DNA from: Thermoanaerobaculia bacterium
Lineage (GTDB): Bacteria; Acidobacteriota; Thermoanaerobaculia; Multivoradales; JAHZIX01
Length of the DNA: 34,950 bases
Reading direction: 5' to 3'
NCBI GenBank assembly: GCA_027069135.1
Contig: JALXFE010000611.1
Span: forward strand, 1 to 34,950
In this document: one piece after another, positions 7,779-15,466 of the stretch
How the letters are laid out: each line of letters opens with the position of its first letter
Numbering within the stretch: position 1 is the first letter of the stretch
Notes under the pieces: generated by a model
Told to the model about the DNA's origin: nothing
What the model saw: the letters and a program-made list of their open reading frames with translations, nothing else
Databases searched by the model: none
Made by a program: the position numbers and the translations under genes

Positions 7779-10062
7779 GATCCGGCAGCATCGAGGGCGG
7801 ATGGGCGCAGCCGCTCTCGGGTCGATCCTCCTCTTGGCGACACCGGGGACTTCTGAGGCGTCGCCGACCCTGCCGGAGCTCATTCACCGGCAGTGGAAAA
7901 CCACGGACGGCCTTCCCCACAACACGGTGACGGCTCTCGCCCAGGACAGCACCGGATATCTATGGATCGGTACCGTAGAAGGGCTCGTGCGCTTCGATGG
8001 CGAAGTCTTCACCGTCTTCGACACCAGCACCACTCCGGAGCTTCGAACCAACTTCGTCAACACCCTTCTAGCGACCCGGGACGGGGGCCTGTGGATCGGT
8101 ACCCGTAGGGGCCTCAACCGCTATGAGGGAGGAGTCTTTAGCCTTTACACCTTGGCCGATGGCCTTGCCGGGGACGTCATCGAGGACCTTGCCGACGACG
8201 GAAACGGCACCCTGTGGATCGGTACCCGCGGAGGCCTGAGCAGCTTCTCCGACGGGATGTTCCATAGTTTCGAGGCTGTGGACGGCCTGGCCGGCCCGAC
8301 GGTATTCTCCCTCGCCTTCGACTCCCGGGGAGACCTTTGGGTTGGAGCCAAGGAAGGTCTCTTTCGCTACTCCGACGGCAGCTTCCGCCAATTCGGTCAG
8401 GACCGAGGCCTACGGGACAACTTCGTCGTATCTCTTGAAGCAGGACCGGGCCAGGATCTCTGGGCGGGTACCCTCGACGGGGGTCTCCACCATATCGACA
8501 CCGAGAGCTTTCAGGTGGTTCCGGCGCTTCCCCGGACACCTCCCCGACTCGTCTTCAGTCTCCATCACGACGAGTCCGGCGTCCTTTGGATCGGTACTCG
8601 CACCGGGCTGGAACGCTCTGTCGAAACATCCGGACAGCAGATCCCGGAGATCGGTGACGACCTGGTGATGAGCCTCTTAGAGGATCGAGATCGGCGCCTC
8701 TGGGTGGGAACCCTCCAGAACGGTCTCCACGTCTTGGAAGCCCAGGGCTCCCCAAGATCCGGCGAGCCGCCAATCGTCATGGAGAGCCTCGTCTTCCAAC
8801 AGCAGAGTTTCCTCCCGGACCAGGAGCTGACCCTTCCCAAGGGCCGCGCCGATATAGAGTTCCGCTATACCGCCATCGACTTCGACGATTCTCAGCATCC
8901 TCGCTTTCGGTACTTCTTGGAAGGCTATGACGACTTCTGGGTCGATGCCGGACGTCAGCGCCATGCGGTCTACACCAATCTCCCCCCCGGTAAGTATCGA
9001 TTCCGCGTGCGTAGCGCTCGCGGTCGTAGCGACGTCGCTGAGGCAGCCTATTCCTTCGAGGTTCCGGCACGCTTTTACCAGACCCGGATCTTCAAACTTC
9101 TCGCCCTGGTGGCGATGGCTTCAAGCCTCTGGGGCTTGTTTCTCTGGCGCATCCGCCGGTTGCTCCGGACTCGTATCCTTCTCCAGGAGCGCATTGCCGA
9201 GCAGACCCAGGAAACCCTGAAACAGAGTGATCAACTGGAAGACTTCCATCAACGGCTGGACCGAGCCCACCACCAACTCCGACAAACCAACCGGGAGTTG
9301 AAGAGCCGCAACCGGGAGAAGGCAGATTTCCTCGCCATCGCGACCCATGATCTTCGAGCCCCCCTCGTCAATCTCAAGGGCTTTGCGGCAGAGCTCCGAT
9401 ACTCCCTCGACCAAATCCAAGGGGCCCTGACACCGGCCCTCCGGACCCTCTCTCGAGAGCAAGCGGAGCGGGGCCGCAAAGCTCTGGAGGAAGACGGCCC
9501 GGAAGCGCTCAGCTTCATCGAGGGCTCAGCCCAGAGGATGGAAGACGTGATCGGCCCGATCCTGAAGATGTCCAGATTGGTTCGCCAGCCGCTCAGGATA
9601 CAACCGGTCAGCCTGAAGGAGTGCCTCGATCTCGCCCTCTCCAAGCTCGCCAAGGATCTCGAAGCCTCGCAGGCCGTTCTCGAGATCGGGGAGCTCCCCT
9701 CCCTGCTGGCAGACGCCCGGGCCCTTCAAGAGATCTTCTACCAACTCATCGCCAACGCACTCTCTTCTCTGGCCGGGGATCGGCCCGGCAAGATCGAGGT
9801 GCAATCCCGGCGCGGCCATCACCGGATCCAAATCTCTGTTCGGGATAACGGTCGTCCCCTGGAGGGCCGTCGAGCTTCACGGCCCTTCCAGCTCTTCGGC
9901 CGACCCGTTGACGGAGCTCCGGCAAACCCCGAGATGGGGCTTGGATTCGTCCGGATTCTCGTTCAAAGACATGGCGGAAAGGTTTGGCACGAATCAAATC
10001 TCAGCATAGGTAATACCTTCTATTTTTCTATTCCAAGAGAACCTTCTCCGGTCAGCCCATAA
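7771..10062 (+). CDS. Second propeller histidine kinase, degenerate G1 box
   Basis: Paralogue (763 aa) of the preceding kinase. Its ATG lies inside the end of that gene (8-base overlap, ATGTTTGA), which indicates translational coupling. Order: signal peptide (1-30, ending TSEA), LWIGT propeller repeats (about 45-330), Y_Y_Y domain (about 345-430), membrane helix (about 441-461), coiled coil, HisKA with His526 in ATHDLRAP, then HATPase. The N box (QLIANAL) and G2 (EMGLGF) are recognisable, but G1 reads DNGRPLEG instead of the DNGxG of an active kinase, as in its neighbour (DNGRGI). It may bind ATP poorly and act as a partner of the first kinase, perhaps in a heterodimer. No response regulator is adjacent on the same strand. 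The ORF continues upstream in frame, but the ATG at 7771 is the only start that places the signal peptide at the N-terminus. Confidence 0.9.
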   Translation: MFEIRQHRGRMGAAALGSILLLATPGTSEASPTLPELIHRQWKTTDGLPHNTVTALAQDSTGYLWIGTVEGLVRFDGEVFTVFDTSTTPELRTNFVNTLLATRDGGLWIGTRRGLNRYEGGVFSLYTLADGLAGDVIEDLADDGNGTLWIGTRGGLSSFSDGMFHSFEAVDGLAGPTVFSLAFDSRGDLWVGAKEGLFRYSDGSFRQFGQDRGLRDNFVVSLEAGPGQDLWAGTLDGGLHHIDTESFQVVPALPRTPPRLVFSLHHDESGVLWIGTRTGLERSVETSGQQIPEIGDDLVMSLLEDRDRRLWVGTLQNGLHVLEAQGSPRSGEPPIVMESLVFQQQSFLPDQELTLPKGRADIEFRYTAIDFDDSQHPRFRYFLEGYDDFWVDAGRQRHAVYTNLPPGKYRFRVRSARGRSDVAEAAYSFEVPARFYQTRIFKLLALVAMASSLWGLFLWRIRRLLRTRILLQERIAEQTQETLKQSDQLEDFHQRLDRAHHQLRQTNRELKSRNREKADFLAIATHDLRAPLVNLKGFAAELRYSLDQIQGALTPALRTLSREQAERGRKALEEDGPEALSFIEGSAQRMEDVIGPILKMSRLVRQPLRIQPVSLKECLDLALSKLAKDLEASQAVLEIGELPSLLADARALQEIFYQLIANALSSLAGDRPGKIEVQSRRGHHRIQISVRDNGRPLEGRRASRPFQLFGRPVDGAPANPEMGLGFVRILVQRHGGKVWHESNLSIGNTFYFSIPREPSPVSP

Positions 10063-10073
10063 CTCGGCCGCCC

Positions 10074-10102
10074 TTGCCCCGCTTTTTTTTCTCAGTTAAG
10101 AT
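10074..10102 (+). promoter_or_regulatory. Putative promoter of the borosin cassette
   Basis: TTGCCC (10074-10079), a 17-base spacer containing an eight-T run (10083-10090), then TAAGAT (10097-10102). Transcription would start near 10110, with GGAGGTG at 10122-10128 and the precursor ATG at 10133. The T-run could also end transcription from the kinases, but the stem before it is weak. Confidence 0.4.
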
Positions 10103-10132
10103 AAGTGCATACAATCCAATCGGAGGTGCTTT

Positions 10133-10357
10133 ATGTCGATGCCCTTGTCGAATTTCCTGATTGAAGTAAGCCAGAATCCTGCCCTCGTCCGGAAGCTACG
10201 CGACCAACCCGAGGTGGTCGGTAAGGAAGCCGGCCTCACGGCAGAAGAAATCGCCGCTCTCCTGAGTGAGGACCCTCTGCAGATCCACAAGATTCTTGAG
10301 GGAGGCCTGCAGCTGCGACCGCTGATGCTCCGGCCGCAATACGTCTTCGACAACTGA
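10133..10357 (+). CDS. Split-borosin precursor peptide (SonA-like)
   Basis: A 74-residue protein with a strong ribosome binding site (GGAGGTG). Residues 4-56 match what I recall of the borosin-binding domain of Shewanella SonA: an LSNFL start, a QNPALVRKLRDQPE helix, then AGLTAEEIAALLSED and a final helix. This helical leader binds the methyltransferase. After a GG at 57-58 comes a short hydrophobic tail, LQLRPLMLRPQYVFDN, the probable core whose backbone amides are N-methylated. The core contains a near-repeat LRP-LM-LRP; proline itself cannot be amide N-methylated, so Leu, Met, Val, Tyr and Phe are the plausible sites. The gene sits 54 bases ahead of the matching methyltransferase. A Nif11-type leader or a LigA-like domain was considered, but the partner enzyme makes borosin much more likely. 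The exact core boundary and modified residues are inference. Confidence 0.88.
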   Translation: MSMPLSNFLIEVSQNPALVRKLRDQPEVVGKEAGLTAEEIAALLSEDPLQIHKILEGGLQLRPLMLRPQYVFDN

Positions 10358-10411
10358 TTCTCAGTCATTCGTCAGGTCGGTGTTCTTCGGGCGACCCGAG
10401 GGAGGAGGCCC

Positions 10412-11206
10412 ATGGGATCTCTTGTAGTCGTGGGCACGGGGATCAGCTCCGTCGCCCAGACGACGTTGGAAGCGCGGGGCCACATGGAGCAGGCGGACAA
10501 GCTTCTCTATGTGGTCGCAGATCCGGTCACGGAGACTTGGATCCGGAGATTGAATCTCAGCGCCGAGTCGCTGGAAGACTGCTACCAGGACGGCCAGCAT
10601 CGAGGACTCGCCTACCAAGCGATGACGGACCGCATTCTCGAGTGGGTCAGGAAGGACGACACTCGGGTCTGCGCAGTCTTCTACGGCCATCCCGGAGTCT
10701 TCGTTCGCCCATCTCATGCGTCCATCCGGCAGGCCTTGGAAGAAGGATTCGAGGCACGGATGCTCCCGGGCATCTCTGCCGAGGACTGCCTTTTCGCAGA
10801 TCTTGGCTTCGACCCTGCGGTGCGGGGCTGCCAGACCTTCGAAGCGACGGATTTCCTCCTGCGCAAACCCCGCTTCGACCCCGTCTGTCACGTCATCCTC
10901 TGGCAGATCGGAGTGATCGGCGACGCGACCTACTCCTCCGAAGGCAACTACCGCGAAGACGGTCTACCGGTGCTTCGGGAAGAGCTGCTGAAGCACTACC
11001 CCGCGAGCCACGAAATCTTCGTCTACGCGGCGTCCCAATTCAGCATCGCCAAGCCCATCATTCAAAGAATGCCTCTTGAGGAATTGGGCAGGTCGACCAT
11101 CCCAACCATCGCCACCCTCTACGTACCGCCCCACGGCGAAGGGGTGAGCGATCCGGAGATGGTGAAACGTCTGGGTATGGAAGACCCTCTGAGGGCGTCG
11201 GCTTAG
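10412..11206 (+). CDS. Borosin peptide alpha-N-methyltransferase (SonM-like)
   Basis: SAM-dependent enzyme (264 aa) of the tetrapyrrole-methylase fold that iteratively methylates backbone amide nitrogens of its precursor. The N-terminus MGSLVVVGTGI, the SAM-site motif YGHPGVF and PGISAEDCLFADLGFDP followed by GCQTFEATDFLL closely resemble SonM and fungal OphMA as I remember them. Tyr58, Arg64 and Tyr68 keep the Y-x5-R-x3-Y spacing of the OphMA catalytic residues (Tyr66, Arg72, Tyr76). No leader or core is fused to it; the protein ends soon after the catalytic domain, so this is the split arrangement. The ribosome binding site GGGAGGAGG precedes the ATG. The stop overlaps the stop of the convergent receiver-LpxC gene. 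An ordinary cobalamin or diphthamide methylase is unlikely given these motifs and the adjacent precursor. Confidence 0.93.
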   Translation: MGSLVVVGTGISSVAQTTLEARGHMEQADKLLYVVADPVTETWIRRLNLSAESLEDCYQDGQHRGLAYQAMTDRILEWVRKDDTRVCAVFYGHPGVFVRPSHASIRQALEEGFEARMLPGISAEDCLFADLGFDPAVRGCQTFEATDFLLRKPRFDPVCHVILWQIGVIGDATYSSEGNYREDGLPVLREELLKHYPASHEIFVYAASQFSIAKPIIQRMPLEELGRSTIPTIATLYVPPHGEGVSDPEMVKRLGMEDPLRASA

Positions 11207-12483
11207 CCCTCGGCGGCCAGGATCTGCCGCAGGGCTGCGATGTTATCCCGGTGGCCGGTGAGCTGGGCGGTGACCCGGCCGCGGATTGGATAGCCCAGCA
11301 GGTAGAGGTCACCGACGATGTCGAGGATCTTGTGGCGGGCGAATTCGTCCGGGAACCGCAGCTCCGTATTGATGACATTGTCCTCGCCGACCAGAATGAA
11401 GTTGTCCAGGCGCCCCCCGGAGCCCAGGCCGAGCTCGTTGAGCATCTTCAGATCCCGCATGAACCCGAAAGTCCGAGCCGGGGCGATCTGCTCCTCATAG
11501 GTCTTAAAATCGGTGAGCTCGAAGGAGAAGCTCTGCTCTCCCACCGGCGCCGGGTAGCGGAGGCGATAGGAGACTGCGAACCCGTCGTAGGGTTCCAACA
11601 CGAGGGTCTTATCCCCCTCCCCGACCTGGTATCGGCGATCAACGACCAACTCCTTGCGCGGGACTCCCTGATCCTCGATTCCCGCTTCTCTCAAGAACTG
11701 GCAGAATTCCGCCGCGGAACCGTCCAACACGGGAATCTCCCCATGAACCTTGATCAGCAAATTCGTCACCCCGGCGGCATGGAGGGCGGAAAGAAGATGC
11801 TCCACCGTGCGGATACTCTCCCCGTTCCGTTGGAGCGTGGTGGCGTATTCCGTATCGGCGACCGAGGTGACATGGGCCGGCAAGAGGGTACCTCCGGGGA
11901 TGGTAAGAATGTGAATCCCTTGATCCACCGGTAGAGGTTGGAGCACCATCCCGGTGCGGGTACCGGAGTGGAGACCTAAGCCGTAGATGACGGTGTTCTT
12001 GCGGATCGTCCGTTGGGGAACATCGCTGACCCGGAGTTGAGGAAGCTCCGGCGGCGGTGTCGGTTGGCGCTTCAACTCGATGCGCTCGGCCTCTCGGGCC
12101 AGGCGCCCGGAGGGGTCTACTTTATGCTCCAATGCGCTCGTTGCGGCCTTGATGACCTGCTCGTAGGATAGCGGCTTCTCGATGTAATCTAACGCTCCAA
12201 GCTTGATGGCTCGGACTGCCGTCGAGGCGGTTCCATGGCCGGAAATCATCACGACCGCCGCCGCCGGGTCGGCCTGTCGAATCGCTTCCAGCGTCTCTAA
12301 CCCATCCCGGTCGGGCAACCAGATATCCAAGAAAACTACGTCCGGGCGTTCCGCCTCGTAAATCTGTAGAGCTTCCTCGCCGCTCTCGGTACAAAGGGTC
12401 TCGAAGCCCTCGTCCGCGAGGATGCTCGAGAGCGTCGACAAAATCCCGGGCTGGTCGTCTACGATCAGTACCTGATGAGCCAT
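11203..12483 (-). CDS. lpxC: Response-regulator receiver fused to LpxC deacetylase
   Basis: A 426-aa fusion. Residues 1-120 are a complete CheY/NtrC-type receiver with acidic pocket D9/D10, phosphoacceptor D53 in FLDIWLPDRDG, S81 in MISGHG and K103 in EKP. A proline-rich linker follows. Residues 157-426 are LpxC, the zinc enzyme that removes the acetyl group from UDP-3-O-acyl-GlcNAc in the committed step of lipid A synthesis. Its catalytic Glu228 and zinc ligands His229 (TVEHLLSALH), His384 and Asp388 (EFARHKILD), and general acid/base His411 (TGH) are all present. Ordinary LpxC is about 300 aa without a receiver, so the enzyme may be controlled by phosphorylation. AAGGA precedes the ATG. It is divergent from the sulfatase gene and convergent with the borosin methyltransferase. 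Confidence 0.94.
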   Translation of the reverse strand: MAHQVLIVDDQPGILSTLSSILADEGFETLCTESGEEALQIYEAERPDVVFLDIWLPDRDGLETLEAIRQADPAAAVVMISGHGTASTAVRAIKLGALDYIEKPLSYEQVIKAATSALEHKVDPSGRLAREAERIELKRQPTPPPELPQLRVSDVPQRTIRKNTVIYGLGLHSGTRTGMVLQPLPVDQGIHILTIPGGTLLPAHVTSVADTEYATTLQRNGESIRTVEHLLSALHAAGVTNLLIKVHGEIPVLDGSAAEFCQFLREAGIEDQGVPRKELVVDRRYQVGEGDKTLVLEPYDGFAVSYRLRYPAPVGEQSFSFELTDFKTYEEQIAPARTFGFMRDLKMLNELGLGSGGRLDNFILVGEDNVINTELRFPDEFARHKILDIVGDLYLLGYPIRGRVTAQLTGHRDNIAALRQILAAEG

Positions 12484-12705
12484 AGCTGATCTTCCTTAGA
12501 AGGGGACTAAAGTCCCGTCTTTCGCGACGTGGTGAGCCTCATTGACGGGCTCCCGAGGCCTTCGGAAACCCTTGGTCTACCTAGTCTACCCCGCCGGGTT
12601 TGCCGGAAGCGCTTTGGGGAGGTATTCTCGGGCTTCCGGATACTGCCTCCGGACCGTTCACCGATGGGCGGGAGGCGAGCTCCGAATCAAAACCTCAACG
12701 GCCAC

Positions 12706-14073
12706 ATGAGAAAAATATTGTACAGGATCGCCCTCATTGCATTCTTTGCCTTGGGGTCAGGAGCCTCGAGCTTGGGGGCCTCCGTCGCTCCGGCGCCCCG
12801 ATTTCCCAACATCTTGTTGGTCACCGTCGACACCCTGCGAGCAGACCGCCTATCCGGCTACGGATACAACAAACCGACGAGCCCACACATAGATTCCCTG
12901 CTCCGACAGGGGGCTCGCTTCGCGGAGACTCGCTGTGTCGAGCCCCTTACCGGACCGTCCCTGACCTCCATGCTCACCTCCCTCTACCCTCATGAGCACG
13001 GAGCTACCCGCAACGGCATGGCGATGCGACCGGACCTGCCCTCCTTGCCCAAAGTTCTGGAACGGCGAGGCTTTCGCACCGCCGCTTTGATCAGCAACTG
13101 GACTCTGAAGAAAAACCTCTCCGGCCTCGGGGAGCACTTCGATGAGTACAGGGAAGTCTTTACCCGCAAGCGGTGGTTCGGCCTTCTCAATGACGAAGCC
13201 ACGGGAGAGGACGTCACCGAGGCAGCGATCCGGTGGCTCGAGGAGCATCATGGAAATGGCGAGCGGCGCCCGTTTTTTACCTGGGTTCACTATGTGGAGC
13301 CCCATGCTCCGTACCGCTTTCATCGGGAGCTCAGCTCGAAGTTAGGGCTCAAGGCCGGAGCGGAACCACCGAGGTCCGATCGCTACGACACCGAGGTCGC
13401 TTTTGTGGACGCTGCCATCGGTCGGCTCCTGGACCGGACGAGAGAGCTCTACCCCGCCGAATCGCTGCTCATCATCTTCACCTCTGACCACGGCGAGAAC
13501 TTGGGCGAGCACGGCTATTGGGGACACGGTCGCCACCTCTGGGAGGAAAATCTTCGGATCCCTCTCTCCCTTACCTGGAAAGACACGATTCCCGTCGGCG
13601 TCGTCTCGGGCCCCTCCAGCAATCTGGACCTAGCGCCCACGATTCTCGGCTTGCTGGGCCTACCCCAGCCGGAAACGTTTCAAGGATTTGATTGGTCCGA
13701 AGTGATCCGTCAAAGGAGCCCCCCGCCACAGGAACGAATCACCTATCACCAGGCCCATAAAGGCGCCGTAGGTCCCAATCAAAACCGGGATCGAGTCCGG
13801 CGGAAAGGACTTCTGGAGGTCTCCCAGGTCAGCTCTCGCCAGAAGGAGAGTCTTCGGATCAGAGCCGGCGAAGAGCATTACTGCCTCTACGCGCTACCCC
13901 AGGACTCCAAGGAGAGACGTAGTCTCGTGAGCTCCAAAGCTCGCCCTTCCGAAGGACTGGCGGCTTGGCTCGCCTCGGTTCAAGAAGGTCTCGAAGCAGC
14001 GGATCAAATACCGACTCTTTCCCTCGATGAGGAGTCCATTGAGAAGCTGCGATCCCTCGGATACTTGGACTGA
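12706..14073 (+). CDS. Secreted sulfatase-like hydrolase
   Basis: Alkaline-phosphatase-superfamily enzyme (455 aa) of the sulfatase family. The metal-binding start ILLVTVDTLRADRLSGYG and the second metal site TSDHGENLGEHG are both typical. The residue that would become formylglycine in a true sulfatase (Cys or Ser in C/SxPxR) reads as threonine in the PLTGPSLTSML region, so a conventional sulfatase mechanism is doubtful. Phosphodiesterase or phosphotransferase activity with a Thr nucleophile is possible. The ATG at 12706 is chosen because it begins a signal peptide (RKILYRIALIAFFALGSG); upstream in-frame codons add 59 non-conserved residues. No strong ribosome binding site is visible. The C-terminus LRSLGYLD is common in this family. 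It converges on the c-di-GMP gene with a 19-base gap. Confidence 0.85.
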   Translation: MRKILYRIALIAFFALGSGASSLGASVAPAPRFPNILLVTVDTLRADRLSGYGYNKPTSPHIDSLLRQGARFAETRCVEPLTGPSLTSMLTSLYPHEHGATRNGMAMRPDLPSLPKVLERRGFRTAALISNWTLKKNLSGLGEHFDEYREVFTRKRWFGLLNDEATGEDVTEAAIRWLEEHHGNGERRPFFTWVHYVEPHAPYRFHRELSSKLGLKAGAEPPRSDRYDTEVAFVDAAIGRLLDRTRELYPAESLLIIFTSDHGENLGEHGYWGHGRHLWEENLRIPLSLTWKDTIPVGVVSGPSSNLDLAPTILGLLGLPQPETFQGFDWSEVIRQRSPPPQERITYHQAHKGAVGPNQNRDRVRRKGLLEVSQVSSRQKESLRIRAGEEHYCLYALPQDSKERRSLVSSKARPSEGLAAWLASVQEGLEAADQIPTLSLDEESIEKLRSLGYLD

Positions 14074-14092
14074 GACTCGGCGGGAGTGGGGG

Positions 14093-15466
14093 CTAAGAGG
14101 TGGGCTCAAACGGGGCTCTACCAGCGGAATTGGGACGGCCGAAGTAGTATCCCTGCCCCATATCGATCTTCATTTCGCGCAGGGCCTGGTACTCCTCTCG
14201 GTCCTCGACCCCCTCGGCGATGACCTTGGCGTCGATGGTCGTCGCGATACTCATGAGGCTGTCGAGCATGCTTCTTTTCAACGAGCTTCGGTGGACCTCC
14301 CGAATCAGCGATAAATCCACCTTCAGATAGTCGGGTTCCACCTCGGCAACCGACCTCAAGGACGAATAGCCGGCCCCCACATCGTCAATAGCGATGGGAA
14401 AGCCGATCAATCGTAGAGCTGCGACGCTGCGGCGAAAATCCTGCCAGGCTGTGATGGCGACACGTTCCGTCAATTCCAGGACGATATCTGCGGGTCGGAG
14501 CCCACAGGCTTCCGCCTGCCCCAACAAGCCACGGCAGAAGGAATCCGGATCCGATAGCACCCGGGCTGAGCAGTTGAGGAAGAGTTTCGTACCGGAATCG
14601 AGAGCCCGGGCATGATGCACCGATTTGAGCCGGCAGATTCGTTCCAGCTCGGTGATGTGATCGGTCCCTTCGGCGAAGGAGAAAAGCATCTCCGGACTCT
14701 CGAAGATGCTGCCCGGTGGCCCGCAGGTCAGCGCTTCGAAACCGTGAACCCGGCCGTCCTCGAGACGAACGATGGGTTGAAATCGAATCTCTACATCTCC
14801 GGCGGCGACGATTCGGCGCAGCTCTGCCAGGCGCTTTCCATATTGTTCTTCCCGCCGTTGCCGACTCTGGGCTCTTAGGTCGTCGAGACAACGATAGATC
14901 GTGCGCTCGATGCGCACCATCGGATCGTGCCGTAGGGTCGAGCTGGCGCAATTGAGCATCACCGGTCGCGGACGCTCGTCCCCGAATTGAACCTGGAGGC
15001 GTGCGCTCAGGCGTTGCAGTATTCCCGCCTGGATCTCCCGTAACTGGCCTTCTCCGGCTTCCCCATGGCCCAAACCGACGAAGAGAATGAACTCGTCTCC
15101 ATGAAGGCCGCTCACCACCGCCATATCTGCCTGACGCAACTCGTCGCGCCAGAAAAGGCCCAAGACCTCGGCCACCTGATGTAGAAGATTGTCGTAGGTT
15201 TGCCAGCCGTAAATGGTCTCCAGCTGAGCTTCGCTGCTCAGATCCAGGTAAACCAGGCCGAGACGCTCACCGTGCTCCACCCGGCGGCGAACATCTTCCA
15301 TCACTGCAGGAAGGGAGACAAGGCCCGTGGCCGTATCCACCAGAGCTTCGCGCAACTTCGCTGCTTGGGCGACCAACTCGGATCGTTTGAGCTCTTCTTG
15401 CTCTTCAGCGCGGCTCATGGCCAGTCTCGCACCCCAACAAAGTCTGCTTGGCCATCGCGGCAGCAT
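14093..15466 (-). CDS. GGDEF/EAL c-di-GMP phosphodiesterase
   Basis: Cytoplasmic signalling protein of about 457 aa. The N-terminal half is a diguanylate-cyclase-like domain in which the signature reads HGDEF in place of GGDEF, so synthesis is probably lost. The C-terminal EAL domain keeps the expected metal- and catalysis-linked residues: Glu in FEALT, Asn in FLNCSA, Glu in LELTE, the DD of IDDVGAGYSSL, Lys in LKVDLSLI, Glu in IAEGVE and Gln in GQGYYFGRP. It should therefore hydrolyse c-di-GMP. No membrane segment or sensor domain is present apart from a short N-terminal coiled region. An internal ATG at 15418 (SRAEEQEELKRSEL) is a plausible alternative start; neither start has a strong ribosome binding site. 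Confidence 0.9.
   Translation of the reverse strand: MLPRWPSRLCWGARLAMSRAEEQEELKRSELVAQAAKLREALVDTATGLVSLPAVMEDVRRRVEHGERLGLVYLDLSSEAQLETIYGWQTYDNLLHQVAEVLGLFWRDELRQADMAVVSGLHGDEFILFVGLGHGEAGEGQLREIQAGILQRLSARLQVQFGDERPRPVMLNCASSTLRHDPMVRIERTIYRCLDDLRAQSRQRREEQYGKRLAELRRIVAAGDVEIRFQPIVRLEDGRVHGFEALTCGPPGSIFESPEMLFSFAEGTDHITELERICRLKSVHHARALDSGTKLFLNCSARVLSDPDSFCRGLLGQAEACGLRPADIVLELTERVAITAWQDFRRSVAALRLIGFPIAIDDVGAGYSSLRSVAEVEPDYLKVDLSLIREVHRSSLKRSMLDSLMSIATTIDAKVIAEGVEDREEYQALREMKIDMGQGYYFGRPNSAGRAPFEPTS

Noticed and set aside
6459-7883. Long 474-aa open frame antisense to the first kinase gene
   Set aside because: It is a shadow of a GC-rich coding region; the plus strand has clear kinase domains and the antisense product has no recognisable motif, signal peptide or ribosome binding site.
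10063-10096. Eight-T run after the second kinase as a strong intrinsic terminator
   Set aside because: No stable GC stem directly precedes the T-run, so termination cannot be claimed with confidence.
10133-10357. Reading the small peptide as a Nif11-type leader or a stray LigA-like domain
   Set aside because: The adjacent enzyme is a borosin-type methyltransferase and the helix pattern fits SonA better; Nif11 maturation partners (LanM, radical SAM) are absent.
11251-11934. 227-aa plus-strand frame within the receiver-LpxC gene
   Set aside because: It lies antisense to conserved LpxC motifs and shows no family features.
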